A stretch of 64,000 nucleotides of DNA, taken from contig NZ_CP104174.1 in assembly GCF_025200925.1 (NCBI RefSeq), positions 1,922,001-1,986,000 on the forward strand, in the 5' to 3' direction. Below the pieces are notes generated by a model that saw only the letters and a list, made by a program, of their open reading frames with translations, had not been told where the DNA came from and did no database searches. This document shows, in pieces, positions 1-9,217 of this stretch. The position numbers and the translations under genes are program-made. Position 1 is the first letter of the stretch; every line of letters begins with the position of its first letter. The DNA is from Bradyrhizobium sp. CB1015 (GTDB taxonomy: Bacteria > Pseudomonadota > Alphaproteobacteria > Rhizobiales > Xanthobacteraceae).

Positions 1-384
1 GTCAAGCCGGACTGCATCGTCAAGGGCGGCACCATCGTCGCAGCGCCTATGGGCGATCCCAACGCCTCGATCCCGACGCCGCAGCCGGTGCACTACCAGC
101 CGATGTTCGGCGCGTTCGGCAAGGCGCGTACGGCATCGTCCGTGGTGTTCACTTCGAAGGCCGCGGTCACCGGTGGCCTTTCGCGAAAGCTCGGCATCGA
201 GAAGAAGCTCTATGCCGTCCAGAATACCCGCGGCAAGATCTCCAAGAAGAGCATGATCCACAACGACGCGACGCCCAAGATCGAGGTCGATCCGGAGACC
301 TATGAAGTGCGCGCCGACGGCGAATTGCTGACCTGCGCCCCGGCGGAGGTGCTGCCGATGGCACAGCGATATTTCATGTACTGA
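1..384 (+). CDS. ureC: Urease subunit alpha, C-terminal end (partial)
   Basis: This is the last 127 codons of the urease catalytic subunit; the gene begins before the window. The frame is open from base 1 and ends in a TGA at 382-384. The visible part has the family's C-terminal landmarks: a [20 protein letters not shown] stretch, then PMFGAFG, the [10 protein letters not shown] region and a terminal MAQRYFMY. The nickel ligands and carbamylated lysine lie upstream and cannot be checked. Urease hydrolyses urea to ammonia and carbamate in the cytoplasm. The accessory genes ureE, ureF and ureG follow on the same strand, so this is the 3' part of a urease operon. Identification is secure from sequence and context. 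Confidence 0.97.
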   Translation, partial: VKPDCIVKGGTIVAAPMGDPNASIPTPQPVHYQPMFGAFGKARTASSVVFTSKAAVTGGLSRKLGIEKKLYAVQNTRGKISKKSMIHNDATPKIEVDPETYEVRADGELLTCAPAEVLPMAQRYFMY

Positions 385-514
385 AATAGCGCCTCAACGC
401 ATGTCCCCGGCGGTGTCCTGGGACGTCTTTTTTGCGGTGTTGCGTTCGGTCGCGCCTGGTCTAATGTCCCGCCCGGTATCGTAACCCTCAAAAGAAAAGC
501 CGGGAGGATTTCTC

Positions 515-814
515 GTGATCTACGTCGTTGCCACACTGACCATCAAGCCCGAAACGCGCGCCGAATTCATCGCGGCCGCCACCGCCTGCATCAAGGAGAC
601 GCGGAAGGAGCCCGGCAATATCGCCTATGATTTGCACGAGAGCGTCACCGACCCTGCCAAGATGGTGTTCGTCGAGCAGTGGGAGAACATGGAGGCGCTG
701 GGCCCGCATCGCGCTGCCGAGCACATGAAGACGTTCGGCCGCGTTGCGGTGAAATGCTTCACGGCGCCGCCGAAGATCGAGTACATCACGCCCGAGAAGG
801 TCGAGACACGGTAG
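515..814 (+). CDS. Antibiotic biosynthesis monooxygenase (ABM) domain protein
   Basis: A 99-residue protein made of one ferredoxin-like ABM domain: a beta strand ([11 protein letters not shown]), a helix rich in Ala and Glu, and the [11 protein letters not shown] segment typical of the family. The start is GTG at 515, preceded by a strong GGGAGGA Shine-Dalgarno at 502-508. ABM proteins act as small dimeric monooxygenases or ligand-binding proteins; no substrate can be read from the sequence. It sits between ureC and ureE with short spacing (13 bases to ureE) and is probably co-transcribed with them, but it has no known part in urease maturation. Function beyond the family name is unknown. Confidence 0.85.
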   Translation: MIYVVATLTIKPETRAEFIAAATACIKETRKEPGNIAYDLHESVTDPAKMVFVEQWENMEALGPHRAAEHMKTFGRVAVKCFTAPPKIEYITPEKVETR

Positions 815-827
815 AGAGGTAGGACGC

Positions 828-1439
828 ATGATCCGGGCGACGCAGGTCAGGGGACAGCACCGCTTTACGGAAGCGCCGGCGGACACGGTCGTGCTCGATT
901 TCGAGGACCGGCATCGTCGTCGCATGGCGATGACGGGCACGCGGGGCCTCGAGTTCCTGCTCGACCTGGAGCATGCCGTCGCGCTGCGCGGCGGCGATGC
1001 GCTGGTGCTGGAGGACGGTAGGCTGATTGAGGTGGTCGCGGCGCCCGAGCCGCTGCTCGAAATCCGCGGCCGCGATCCGCACCACCTCGTCCGCGTCGGC
1101 TGGCATCTCGGCAACCGTCATCTGCCGACGCAGATCTTGGCCAAGGCCCTGCGCATCCGCCGCGATCACGTCATCGAAGCCATGGTGAAGGGCCTCGGCG
1201 CGCGTGTGATCGAGATCGAGGCGCCGTTCGATCCCGAAGGCGGCGCCTACGCCGATGCCGGCCACGCGCATGGACACGACCATGCGCATCACGATCACGG
1301 CCATCATCACCATGACCATGGCCACCACCATGATCATGCCTCGCACGACCATGGCCACGAGCACCATCATCACCACGACGAGCATTGCGATCATCCCGAT
1401 CATCACCACGGCCACAAGCATGCTCATGACCACAAATGA
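828..1439 (+). CDS. ureE: Urease accessory protein UreE with long histidine tail
   Basis: UreE is the nickel metallochaperone that delivers Ni2+ to the UreG/UreF/UreD-apourease complex. The protein is 203 residues. Residues about 1-75 form the peptide-binding domain ([23 protein letters not shown]), and about 80-140 the metal-binding domain ([25 protein letters not shown] region, the dimer nickel-site area). The last roughly 60 residues are almost all His, Asp, Gly and Ala, with about 33 histidines, which is an extended nickel-storage tail. The tail-coding DNA is a run of CAC/CAT codons. ureF starts inside the last codons, so translation is probably coupled. Confidence 0.95.
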   Translation: MIRATQVRGQHRFTEAPADTVVLDFEDRHRRRMAMTGTRGLEFLLDLEHAVALRGGDALVLEDGRLIEVVAAPEPLLEIRGRDPHHLVRVGWHLGNRHLPTQILAKALRIRRDHVIEAMVKGLGARVIEIEAPFDPEGGAYADAGHAHGHDHAHHDHGHHHHDHGHHHDHASHDHGHEHHHHHDEHCDHPDHHHGHKHAHDHK

Positions 1440-2148
1440 GCCGGTCGGCGCCGGTGATCTTGCCGAGGGCGAGGCGGCGGCGCTGTACCGGCTGATGACC
1501 TGGCTCTCGCCGGCGTTCCCGGTCGGCGGCTTCTCCTATTCCAGCGGCATCGAATGGGCGGTCGAGGCGGGCGACATCACCGACACGACGACGCTGGCGG
1601 ATTGGCTCGATGCGATGCTCGGCGACGGTTCCGGCTCTTGTGACGCGACGTTTCTGGTCCACGCCTATCGCGCCACGGAATCGGGCGAGACGGCCGCTTT
1701 GAACGAGATCGCCGAGCTCGCGAGCGCCTTCGTGCCGTCGCGCGAGCGGCAGCTGGAGACGACCTCGCAGGGCCGCGCCTTCATCGATATTGCCCGCGCC
1801 GCGTGGGCTGCCGACGGACTGGATGCCACGGTCGCGGCATGCAGCGCGCCACTGGTCTATCCGGTCGCGGTCGGTGTGGTCGCAGCTAAGCACGCCGTGC
1901 CGTTGGCGCCGACGCTGCACGCCTTCCTGCATGCGCTGGTCTCGAACTGGATCTCTGCGGCCAGCCGGCTCATTCCGCTCGGCCAGACCGATAGCCAGCG
2001 TGTGCTGGTGAGGCTGGAGGCAGCCGTCGCCGCCACCGCCTATCGCGCGCTGAATGCGACCTTGGACGATCTCGGCAGCGCGACGTTCCGCGCCGACCTC
2101 GCCAGCTTGCGGCACGAGACGCAATATACCCGGTTGTTTCGATCGTGA
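1420..2148 (+). CDS. ureF: Urease accessory protein UreF
   Basis: UreF works with UreD and UreG as the GTPase-regulating scaffold that inserts nickel into urease. The conserved N-terminal block is clear ([20 protein letters not shown] then [11 protein letters not shown]), as are the mid-protein [12 protein letters not shown] and the C-terminal helices with [13 protein letters not shown]. The frame stays open upstream to 1255, but that part is a shadow of the ureE histidine tail. The real start is ATG at 1420 or 1426, overlapping the end of ureE by up to 20 bases. Length is about 240 residues, normal for the family. It is followed 39 bases later by ureG. Confidence 0.94.
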   Translation: MLMTTNEPVGAGDLAEGEAAALYRLMTWLSPAFPVGGFSYSSGIEWAVEAGDITDTTTLADWLDAMLGDGSGSCDATFLVHAYRATESGETAALNEIAELASAFVPSRERQLETTSQGRAFIDIARAAWAADGLDATVAACSAPLVYPVAVGVVAAKHAVPLAPTLHAFLHALVSNWISAASRLIPLGQTDSQRVLVRLEAAVAATAYRALNATLDDLGSATFRADLASLRHETQYTRLFRS

Positions 2149-2187
2149 GCGGTGCGGCCTTCAACTCATCAGGAGAGAGCAAGTCAC

Positions 2188-2811
<624 letters not shown>

Positions 2812-3077
2812 CCGGACGCGACCAGTTGGCGCAGGCGTTTTTCGCCGTTAACGAGCTGGGCCGCGCCGCAACCCGCGGAACAAATTTCGGACACGGCGAT
2901 TAACTACCTCCGGCGCCCGGGGCGAATCATCCCGGCCAGACCATCGGCCGGGCGGATTAAGCTTTTCAGGCGACCCAAGTTGCGTACCGATGCCTCCTCC
3001 TTCATTATCTCCGCCACTGGGGTTCACCCTGCTTCGGCCTATGGCCGTTCGAGCGGCGTTCATGTGCTCCGTGTTTA

Positions 3078-4772
3078 TTGCCGACCTCCTGCTTTCGCCT
3101 GAGTAATCGCGTGGTCAGGCTGGGTTTCATCATCGGCTTCATCGCTCTGCTCGGGGCCTTGCTCTCCGGGCTTGCGGCTTATCGCGTCCACGACCAGGAG
3201 CTGGCGCTGGACCGGATCGCGCTGGCGCGTGCGATCGACGTGCATGCGAGCCTGGTTCAGGACCGCCTGACCGAGCGTGAGCTGCTCGCGCGTGTCGCCT
3301 CAGGCCTGTTCCGCGCGCCGTCGGTGATCAAGCCGAACATGCTGGAGCCGCTGCGCTCGGCGATCTACGCCTTCAAGACCGACTTCGTGGTGGCCGGCTG
3401 GGTCGCCCGGCTGAAGCCGAACGAGCTTGCGGCGGCGCAGGCCGCCATCGCCGGCGCCGGCTTCCCTAATCCGCAGATCCGCTCGTATGACGACAAGCCG
3501 GTCAATCCTGCCGATGTCACCCAGCCAATCGACGTGCTGTTGGATCTCGAGCCGCGCAGCAACGAGACCAAGACGTTGCCCGGCCGCAGCTACGATCAGG
3601 ATCCGGTTCGCAGCGCAATGTTGACGCGGGCGCGCGCCGAAAAGAGGTCGGTTGCCTCGGATCCGGTGCCGTTGATCCGCGGAAACGGCCCGATCGGCAT
3701 CATCGTGGCTGCGCCCGTCATTCCCGAAGGCGCGACGGAGCCGGCCGGGTTCGTCACATTCTCCTACGAGCTGGCCTCGCTGATGCTGGCCAATGACGAC
3801 ATGTCGCTGTTCGCGGTGGCGCTCAGGGATCCGCGCAAGGACGGTGGCGAGCTGATCGCCAACGATCAGGGCGTGGTCTCGACGCGGATTGCGGCGGCGG
3901 ACGGGCCCGCCCCGTCGGCGACGCGCACGGTGAGCTTCGGCGGCCGCGATTGGCAGCTCGGCTATTACGCGAAGACCAATTCGGTGCGCCGTGCCGAGCA
4001 GACCGCCATCATCGTGGCGGCGATCGGCTTTGCCATCACCGCAATGGTGTGTGGCCTGTTCGGTTATGTCGCCTACAACAATCTGCGGCTCAGCCGGGAG
4101 ATCCAGGTCAGGATCGGCTTCGAGCGCCGGCTGACCGCGGTCATCGACGAGCTCAACCACCGCGTCAAGAACATCCTGGCGGTGATCCAGTCGATCGTGA
4201 CGCGCACCTTGCGCCACGGCTCGGACATCGACATCGCGCGCGAGCTCCTGATCGGGCGCATTCACGCCATGTCCAACGTGGTCTCACTGCTCAGCGAGAG
4301 CCAGTGGCAGGGTGTCAAGTTGAAGGGTCTGTTCGAGGCGCGCGCGATTCCGCATGCCGATCGCATCGCTGTCACCGGCCCCGACATCGCGGTCAGCGCG
4401 CGTGCGGCGCAGAGCCTGTCGCTGCTGTTCTTCGAGCTCGCCTCGCATTCCGACGAGGGCCTGTCGCTGGTCGGCAAGCACCCGCACATCACCGCCAATT
4501 GGACGGTGACCGGCGAAGATGGCCACGAGGTCTTCCATTTTCGCTGGGAGGAGTTCAACACCAGCGAGGCGACGCGCCGGCCCGATTCCGATTTCGGCCT
4601 GATCCTGCTCGACCGCGTCGCGCCCGAGGCGCTGGGGGGCACCGCCAAGCGCTTCTTCACCGACGTCTCGTATGTCTATGAACTGACCGCGCCGATGGAG
4701 ACGGTGGTCGACATGACCGAGCGCGACCGCACGGACAAGATCTCGGCGCCGGTCAGGCCGGTGCGAAGTTAG
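3078..4772 (+). CDS. CHASE-domain sensor of the HWE histidine kinase family, ATP site degraded
   Basis: A membrane sensor of about 564 residues. A first membrane segment (residues about 12-34) and a second (about 309-331) flank an extracytoplasmic CHASE-like domain (FVVAGWVARLKPNE near 103). The cytoplasmic part has a clear phospho-acceptor box (DELNHRVKNILAVIQSI, His361), typical of HWE/HisKA_2 kinases, and a later RWEEF segment resembling the W-x-E motif. The N-box normally reads HELATN; here it is FELASH (452-457), so the Mg-ATP-binding Asn is His and the family His is Phe. The GFGT-like lid is DFGL. It may therefore lack kinase activity. No ATG start is available: TTG 3078 or GTG 3111. 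HWE kinases in this group often feed the PhyR/EcfG general stress pathway; that link is inference. Confidence 0.85.
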   Translation: MPTSCFRLSNRVVRLGFIIGFIALLGALLSGLAAYRVHDQELALDRIALARAIDVHASLVQDRLTERELLARVASGLFRAPSVIKPNMLEPLRSAIYAFKTDFVVAGWVARLKPNELAAAQAAIAGAGFPNPQIRSYDDKPVNPADVTQPIDVLLDLEPRSNETKTLPGRSYDQDPVRSAMLTRARAEKRSVASDPVPLIRGNGPIGIIVAAPVIPEGATEPAGFVTFSYELASLMLANDDMSLFAVALRDPRKDGGELIANDQGVVSTRIAAADGPAPSATRTVSFGGRDWQLGYYAKTNSVRRAEQTAIIVAAIGFAITAMVCGLFGYVAYNNLRLSREIQVRIGFERRLTAVIDELNHRVKNILAVIQSIVTRTLRHGSDIDIARELLIGRIHAMSNVVSLLSESQWQGVKLKGLFEARAIPHADRIAVTGPDIAVSARAAQSLSLLFFELASHSDEGLSLVGKHPHITANWTVTGEDGHEVFHFRWEEFNTSEATRRPDSDFGLILLDRVAPEALGGTAKRFFTDVSYVYELTAPMETVVDMTERDRTDKISAPVRPVRS

Positions 4773-4869
4773 AGCATGATCCGGAAACGTGTGCAGCGGT
4801 TTTCCGAAAAGATCATGCTCAAACGATAGCCTAAAGCGCGATGATGATCATCCCAATCGCATCGCGCTT
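4772..4869. repeat. Palindromic intergenic repeat
   Basis: Two inverted repeats in tandem fill the gap between the convergent kinase and TetR genes. GAGCATGATC (4772-4781) pairs with GATCATGCTC (4811-4820), and AAGCGCGATG (4834-4843) pairs with CATCGCGCTT (4860-4869). The first touches the kinase stop codon. It resembles a dispersed repeat common in Bradyrhizobium and Rhodopseudomonas, and may end transcription from both sides. Confidence 0.7.
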
Positions 4870-5477
4870 CAGCCCTTCGGCCGCAACACCAGATCGACGA
4901 GGCTGCGCGCGTAGCGAGGTGTGATCGGCGCGATGCCGAAGATGTAGCGGTAGAACAGGCTGCCATAGATCGCGTCGTAGAGATTCTCAGGGGGACCCTC
5001 GGCCTGAATGCTGCCGTCCTTCTGGCCCGCCGCGATCATGTCCACCAGCGCGTCGCGGCGGAACTGTAAGTAGCGGGCGTAGAACAGCTCGGCCGAGCCG
5101 GTCTTGGAAATGCATTCGGAGATGACGGCGAGCTGCACCTTGCCGAACTCGCCCTGGAGCGCCTCGGCATAGGCGGTGGCGTGGCGCCGCGCGCGCGCCG
5201 CGGGCGTGCCGCCGCTCGCGGGCGGCAGCGGCAGCATCTGCGCGGCATGGTGGAGGAAGGCGTCGATCAATAGCGCTTCCCGCGACGGCCACCATTTGTA
5301 GATCGTCATCTTGGACACGCTGGAGTGGCGTGCGATCGCATCGATGGTGGTGGCGGCAAGGCCGGTGGTCGCCATCAGCGCATAGGCGCTTTCGAGGATG
5401 GCGTTGGTGGTCTCGATCGACCTTGGCCGGCCGCGCCGGAGCGCGCTCTCCGCCTCTTCACGCCCGTCTTTCGCCAT
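4869..5477 (-). CDS. TetR/AcrR family transcriptional regulator
   Basis: A one-component repressor of about 202 residues. The N-terminal helix-turn-helix is typical of TetR: a first helix (AILESAYALMATTGLAATTI), then DAIARHSSVSKMTIYKWW with the Tyr/Lys/Trp recognition helix, followed by SREALLIDAF. The C-terminal ligand and dimer domain is helical and ends in a TetR_C-like block (AIYGSLFYRYIFGIAP). I place the start at ATG 5477 (MAKDGREEA) because residues encoded further upstream do not fit the family. The neighbouring gene on the same strand, the OpgC-like gene at 5574, ends 97 bases upstream, so an operon is possible. The ligand and targets are unknown. Confidence 0.9.
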   Translation of the reverse strand: MAKDGREEAESALRRGRPRSIETTNAILESAYALMATTGLAATTIDAIARHSSVSKMTIYKWWPSREALLIDAFLHHAAQMLPLPPASGGTPAARARRHATAYAEALQGEFGKVQLAVISECISKTGSAELFYARYLQFRRDALVDMIAAGQKDGSIQAEGPPENLYDAIYGSLFYRYIFGIAPITPRYARSLVDLVLRPKG

Positions 5478-5573
5478 CGCCACGCCCGGTCTCCTCACGC
5501 AGAGTCCCGGCATAGCGCAGGGGCGGCTTTCGACCTAGCAGAATCGCACGCTTTTGGGCCCGAGCGATGAGCT

Positions 5574-6716
5574 CTAGGACTGCTGCCGCAGGGCTGCCGG
5601 CAGATCCTGGCGTTTCGACCAGGCGATGTAGTAGGCGAGCCCGGTCATCGCGGCGAAGCCGGTGATGCTCACCGCCACCTGCATCACCACCAGGTTCGGC
5701 CCGGTGATCAGGATGAGGTGGCCGGCGAAGGACAGGAACACGGCGACACAGAATACCGCGAGCCATTCCTCACCGCATGCGATCACCGCTTGCAGCGGTC
5801 TCCATCTCAGGCCGGGGTGATCGGCCGGAATGAGATGGGTCGCAATGAACGCGAGGGCCAGTAAGTGGACCACGCGATAGGGCGCGAGGTTTTCCTTGTC
5901 GGTTGGCGCGATGCTGTTGAGGAGCAGATCGGGCAGGTAAGCGGACAGCGTCGGCGAATGGCGCATCAAGGTGACCGCCATCGCGAAGATCAAATAGGCG
6001 CCTGCGAGGATCCGCAGCCAGGACATGCCGCGCAGCGCACGTCCCGGCGCGCCCGTCACGGCGAACCAGCCGCCCAGCACCATCAGCAACTGCCAGCACA
6101 GCGGATTGAAGGTCCATTCCCCGTCCGGATAGATCCGAAAATTCCAGCCGAACCAGCGCGCGGCAAGATACAACGCGACCGATGCCGCCAGCGTCAGGTT
6201 CGGCCCCCGCAACAGGCCCCACAGCGCGAGCGGAAAGAATGCCATCAGCGGTATCATCAGCTGCAGCAGGTCGAGGTTCAGCGGCTCCTCCTGGAGCACG
6301 AGACCGCGGACCAGGATGCGCAGCGGGTGCTCGAGAATTCCGGAGATGTTGTATTCGTGGATGATCTCCGGCGCCATCGATTGCGAGGCGACATAGGCGA
6401 TGGCGTCGATATAGATCACGAACAGCACGACATAGGCGGCATAGAGCCGCCAGACCCGGCGAAAGATGCGCGTCGCTGCGACCACGTAGCCGCGCTCCAG
6501 CGCCATCCTGCCGTGGATGATGGCAACGCCGTAGCCCACCACGAACACGAACAGGTCCGCCGCGCCGCTGAAGCCGAAATTGCGCAGCGTCAGCAGGTTG
6601 ACGACGTTGTTTGGAATATGGTCGACGAACACGGACCAATTGGCGATGCCGAGCGTCAGATAGAGCCTGGCGTCGTGCTGGAATGCGGCGAGGTTCGCCT
6701 TGACGGACGGTTTCAT
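5574..6716 (-). CDS. OpgC-family integral membrane protein
   Basis: A 380-residue polytopic membrane protein of the OpgC/acyltransferase-3-like family. OpgC proteins modify periplasmic glucans, for example by succinylation. Visible family features are the N-terminal RLYLTLGIANWSVFVDHIP block, the LRNFGFSGAADLFVFVVGYG segment, and about ten hydrophobic segments separated by short loops, with WTFNPLCWQLLMVLGGWF near residue 200. The ATG at 6716 is the only good start. No opgG or opgH lies in the window, so the glucan substrate is inference. Related DUF-level proteins are widespread in Bradyrhizobium. About 190 bases of DNA without a visible gene lie upstream. Confidence 0.82.
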   Translation of the reverse strand: MKPSVKANLAAFQHDARLYLTLGIANWSVFVDHIPNNVVNLLTLRNFGFSGAADLFVFVVGYGVAIIHGRMALERGYVVAATRIFRRVWRLYAAYVVLFVIYIDAIAYVASQSMAPEIIHEYNISGILEHPLRILVRGLVLQEEPLNLDLLQLMIPLMAFFPLALWGLLRGPNLTLAASVALYLAARWFGWNFRIYPDGEWTFNPLCWQLLMVLGGWFAVTGAPGRALRGMSWLRILAGAYLIFAMAVTLMRHSPTLSAYLPDLLLNSIAPTDKENLAPYRVVHLLALAFIATHLIPADHPGLRWRPLQAVIACGEEWLAVFCVAVFLSFAGHLILITGPNLVVMQVAVSITGFAAMTGLAYYIAWSKRQDLPAALRQQS

Positions 6717-6904
6717 TGAGTAAAATAGCTTTGGGAATCAGGATGATGCTTTTAGCGGCAACCGCCTGCCCATCCGAGTAGCGTTTGCGTGAGCGGCAAG
6801 GCAATCGCGCCGAACGGCGCAGAAATGCGGCCCTCGCTCTCTATCGAATTAGGATAGATGCGCCGAAAGGACTTACGACGAAATTTTCTAACCTGCTCCG
6901 ATCC

Positions 6905-7360
6905 CTACTCGGCAGGCTCGGCCGACACCTCGTCGGCCACGCCGGCGCGGCTCGCCAGGATGCCGAGGGCCACGCCCCCGATGGCCAGGATCGGCAACAG
7001 CCGCTTGACGCCGATGGCGCGAACGATCTGAAGCCCCGTGGCGAGCAGCATCGGATCTGCAAGCATGCTCTGCGCGGCCGATTTCGCGGCGCGCTCGGCC
7101 GCGATCTTGGCGCGCTTCTGCACCTCGCGCTTATAGCTCCAATAGGAGCCTGCCGCAGCGAGGGTCAGCAGGAAGAAGATACCGGCGCCGGCAAGACAAG
7201 CCTGCACCGGGCCATATTTCTGCAGCACCCAGATGAAGACGGCGGCACAGAGGAAGCCTGTGGTCACGAGCAGCGCGAAGGCAGCGCCCGCGGCCAGGGA
7301 GGTCAGCCGAACAGTCGTGCCGGTGGAGGCACTGATGCTGTCGATGATGCGCTGAAACAT
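6905..7360 (-). CDS. YqjE-like / holin-superfamily small membrane protein
   Basis: About 151 residues. Two adjacent hydrophobic segments (residues about 17-43 and 50-73) form a membrane hairpin. A charged, basic helix follows (SYKREVQKRAKIAAERAAKS), then a third hydrophobic segment near the C terminus (LLPILAIGGVALGILAS) and an acidic tail. This layout matches the YqjE/holin-X group often found beside DUF883 (YqjD-like) proteins, and such a gene lies directly upstream at 7449-7820. It has no EcfG promoter of its own in the 88-base gap and is probably transcribed from the upstream site at 7859-7883. The start could also be 7375. The exact function is unknown. Confidence 0.7.
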   Translation of the reverse strand: MFQRIIDSISASTGTTVRLTSLAAGAAFALLVTTGFLCAAVFIWVLQKYGPVQACLAGAGIFFLLTLAAAGSYWSYKREVQKRAKIAAERAAKSAAQSMLADPMLLATGLQIVRAIGVKRLLPILAIGGVALGILASRAGVADEVSAEPAE

Positions 7361-7448
7361 AGCCTTGCTCCTCAATCCCCACCCGCCGAATCGTCACGGG
7401 CCGACAGCGGCGGCGTGCCGCCGCGGTATCCAAGAGGTGTTGGTATCC

Positions 7449-7820
7449 TTACCGACGCCAGGCGGCGCCGATCAGGAAGCCGATGCCGAGCGCCAGCCCG
7501 ACGGTCGCGAGCGGCCGCTGCGTGATCGCATCTTCCAGCGTCTCTTCGATTGAGCCGTAGGCGTCTTGTGCAGCTTCCATCATCGCGCTGCCGCGCTCGG
7601 ACATATCGTCCATCGCGGAATCCATGTTCTCGCGCGCCTGGCGATAGCCGCGGCGAGCCTGCTTGCTGGTGGAGTTGGCGAAAGTATTGAGTGCGTCGGT
7701 GATCTGCTCAGTGAGGGCGGCGATATCGCTTTTCACGGCTGCTACATCCTTTTCCAGGCGGTCACGGGTGGCTTTGTCGGTCCAGTCTCTCATCCCGGTT
7801 TCGGCATTGGGCGTGGACAT
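7449..7820 (-). CDS. DUF883 (YqjD/ElaB-like) membrane-anchored stress protein
   Basis: A 123-residue protein. The long, charged amphipathic helix region (residues about 10-95, for example KDVAAVKSDIAALTEQITDA) probably forms a coiled coil. A single C-terminal membrane anchor follows (RPLATVGLALGIGFLIGAAW) and ends in Arg-Arg. This is the DUF883 layout; in E. coli, YqjD and ElaB are stationary-phase inner-membrane proteins that bind ribosomes. The ATG at 7820 has a GGAG seven bases upstream. A perfect EcfG-type promoter (7859-7883) places it in the general stress response. The YqjE-like gene follows downstream. Confidence 0.87.
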   Translation of the reverse strand: MSTPNAETGMRDWTDKATRDRLEKDVAAVKSDIAALTEQITDALNTFANSTSKQARRGYRQARENMDSAMDDMSERGSAMMEAAQDAYGSIEETLEDAITQRPLATVGLALGIGFLIGAAWRR

Positions 7821-7858
7821 CGGAAGCTCCGAACTGTTGACGGCTGAGATGGGCGGAG

Positions 7859-7883
7859 AACGTTTCGTCGCCGGGTAAGTTCC
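7859..7883 (-). promoter_or_regulatory. EcfG-type (general stress response) promoter
   Basis: Read on the minus strand, GGAAC (7883-7879) is followed after exactly 16 bases by CGTT (7862-7859). This is an exact match to the EcfG/sigma-EcfG consensus of alphaproteobacteria. The predicted start of transcription lies about 30 bases before the ATG of the DUF883 gene at 7820. Confidence 0.82.
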
Positions 7884-7898
7884 GTTCGCTGAAACCGG

Positions 7899-9011
7899 TC
7901 AGGCTTGCGGAAGCTGCGGCGAATTCTCCGGCAGCAGGTGGTCCTTCAGGATCAGCGCGACGATCAGGAGCGGCGACGACAGGAACGCGCCCATCGGCCC
8001 CCACAGCCAGGTCCAGAACGCGAGCGCGAGCAGCACGGCGAGCGCGTTCAGGGCGAGCCGCCGGCCAATGATCATCGGTGTGATGAAGTGCCCCTCCAGA
8101 AAGGTGAGGCCGCCGAAGGCGAGCGCGGCCATCAGGCCGCCGCCGAGGGTCGGGAAGGCGATCAGCCCGACCACGACCAGCACAGCGAACATCGCCACGG
8201 GGCCGATGATCGGGATGAAGTTGAGCGTGGCCGCCAGCGCACCGAGCCCGGCCGGATTGGGCATTCCGGTGAGCGCACAGATCAGGCCGGTGGCGACGCC
8301 GACGCCGACATTGATGAGGCTAACGGTCAGCAGATAATTGCCGAGATGGACCTCGATCTCGTTGAGGATCCGGAGCGTGCGCAGCCGCGCGTCATGATCG
8401 CTGAAGGTCATGATCATGGCCCGCCGCAGGTCGCGCCAGCTTGCGATGAACAGGATCAGGGTGACGAAGAACAGCAGGAATTCGGTAAAGGTCGGTGACA
8501 GGAATTCCAGCGTCGGCTGCACCCACTCGACCTTGGGCATCTGGAAGCTCGGCAATCCCTCCGAGCCGCCGAGCATGGCTTGCATCTCCCGCCAGAGCGC
8601 AAGCGGCCGATCGAACACGTGCAGCTTGTCCCTCAGTTGCGCGCCGAGCTCCGGCAGGCGCGTGCTCCACGCCATGACCGGCGAAGCGATCAGCGCCACC
8701 ATGAAGGCGACCACCGCGGTCACCGCAACCACGATCAGCACGGCGCCGAGGCTGCGTGGGACCTTGCTTCGCTCCAGGAAGGTGGCCGCCGGAGACAACA
8801 TGGTCCCGGTGACGAACGCCATCACGACCGGCAGGAAGAACGCCTTGCCGACATAAAGCACGGCGACGATGGCAATCAGCAACAGGCCGGCCAGCGCGAA
8901 CGCGACGAATTCAGTGCGGCGGATCACCGGCGGCAGCTCGACATGGCTCTCGGGGAGCGGCTCGCCTTCGCTGTTGCCGGATATCAGACGTTCACTGGGT
9001 AGGACGCGCAC
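7899..9011 (-). CDS. AI-2E family transporter (PerM/TqsA-like permease)
   Basis: A 370-residue membrane protein of the AI-2 exporter superfamily (PF01594). An N-terminal hydrophobic pair (AFALAGLLLIAIVAVLYVGK, then FLPVVMAFVTGTMLSP) is followed by a helical soluble stretch. The C-terminal half holds the conserved LGNYLLTVSLINVGVGVATG and MPNPAGLGALAATLNFIPII segments that define the family, then LEGHFITPMIIGRRLALNAL. Family members export AI-2, other small molecules or ions; the substrate cannot be told. The start is GTG 9011 with GGGAGAG just upstream. A perfect EcfG promoter precedes it, so it is probably stress-induced. Confidence 0.9.
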   Translation of the reverse strand: MRVLPSERLISGNSEGEPLPESHVELPPVIRRTEFVAFALAGLLLIAIVAVLYVGKAFFLPVVMAFVTGTMLSPAATFLERSKVPRSLGAVLIVVAVTAVVAFMVALIASPVMAWSTRLPELGAQLRDKLHVFDRPLALWREMQAMLGGSEGLPSFQMPKVEWVQPTLEFLSPTFTEFLLFFVTLILFIASWRDLRRAMIMTFSDHDARLRTLRILNEIEVHLGNYLLTVSLINVGVGVATGLICALTGMPNPAGLGALAATLNFIPIIGPVAMFAVLVVVGLIAFPTLGGGLMAALAFGGLTFLEGHFITPMIIGRRLALNALAVLLALAFWTWLWGPMGAFLSSPLLIVALILKDHLLPENSPQLPQA

Positions 9012-9063
9012 AATATCTCTCCCGCACGGAATCCGCGATCCGCGCGCCCATTGATGACCTCAC

Positions 9064-9088
9064 AACGCGTCGGCGGCATGCCGGTTCC
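9064..9088 (-). promoter_or_regulatory. EcfG-type (general stress response) promoter
   Basis: On the minus strand, GGAAC (9088-9084) and CGTT (9067-9064) are separated by exactly 16 bases. It lies just upstream of the AI-2E permease start at 9011, giving a leader of roughly 46 bases. Confidence 0.82.
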
Positions 9089-9147
9089 ATCGCGGCTTCG
9101 TGAACAGCTGCTCGCTTGACTGTGACGTCGCCGCCGCGCGCCGCGCC

Positions 9148-9173
9148 GGAACTTCGATCCAGCCAGCGGAGTT
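9148..9173 (+). promoter_or_regulatory. Weak EcfG-like promoter candidate
   Basis: GGAAC at 9148-9152 is followed after 17 bases by AGTT (9170-9173). The -35 is exact, but the -10 has one mismatch and the spacer is one base longer than in the four strong sites nearby. It would drive the L,D-transpeptidase gene at 9218, back to back with the AI-2E promoter. Confidence 0.3.
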
Positions 9174-9217
9174 TGTTGGGCAGCGCATCACCTGATGCAC
9201 ATCCAACGGGGCAGCTC

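Noticed and set aside
1258..1436. Tract of near-identical short units that looked like a tandem repeat or CRISPR
   Set aside because: It is the CAC/CAT codon run of the UreE histidine tail, with no spacer structure.
2875..2899. EcfG-like GGAAC near 2876
   Set aside because: The downstream box reads CGATT at 15 bases or GATT at 16, which is off consensus, and no gene starts within 170 bases.
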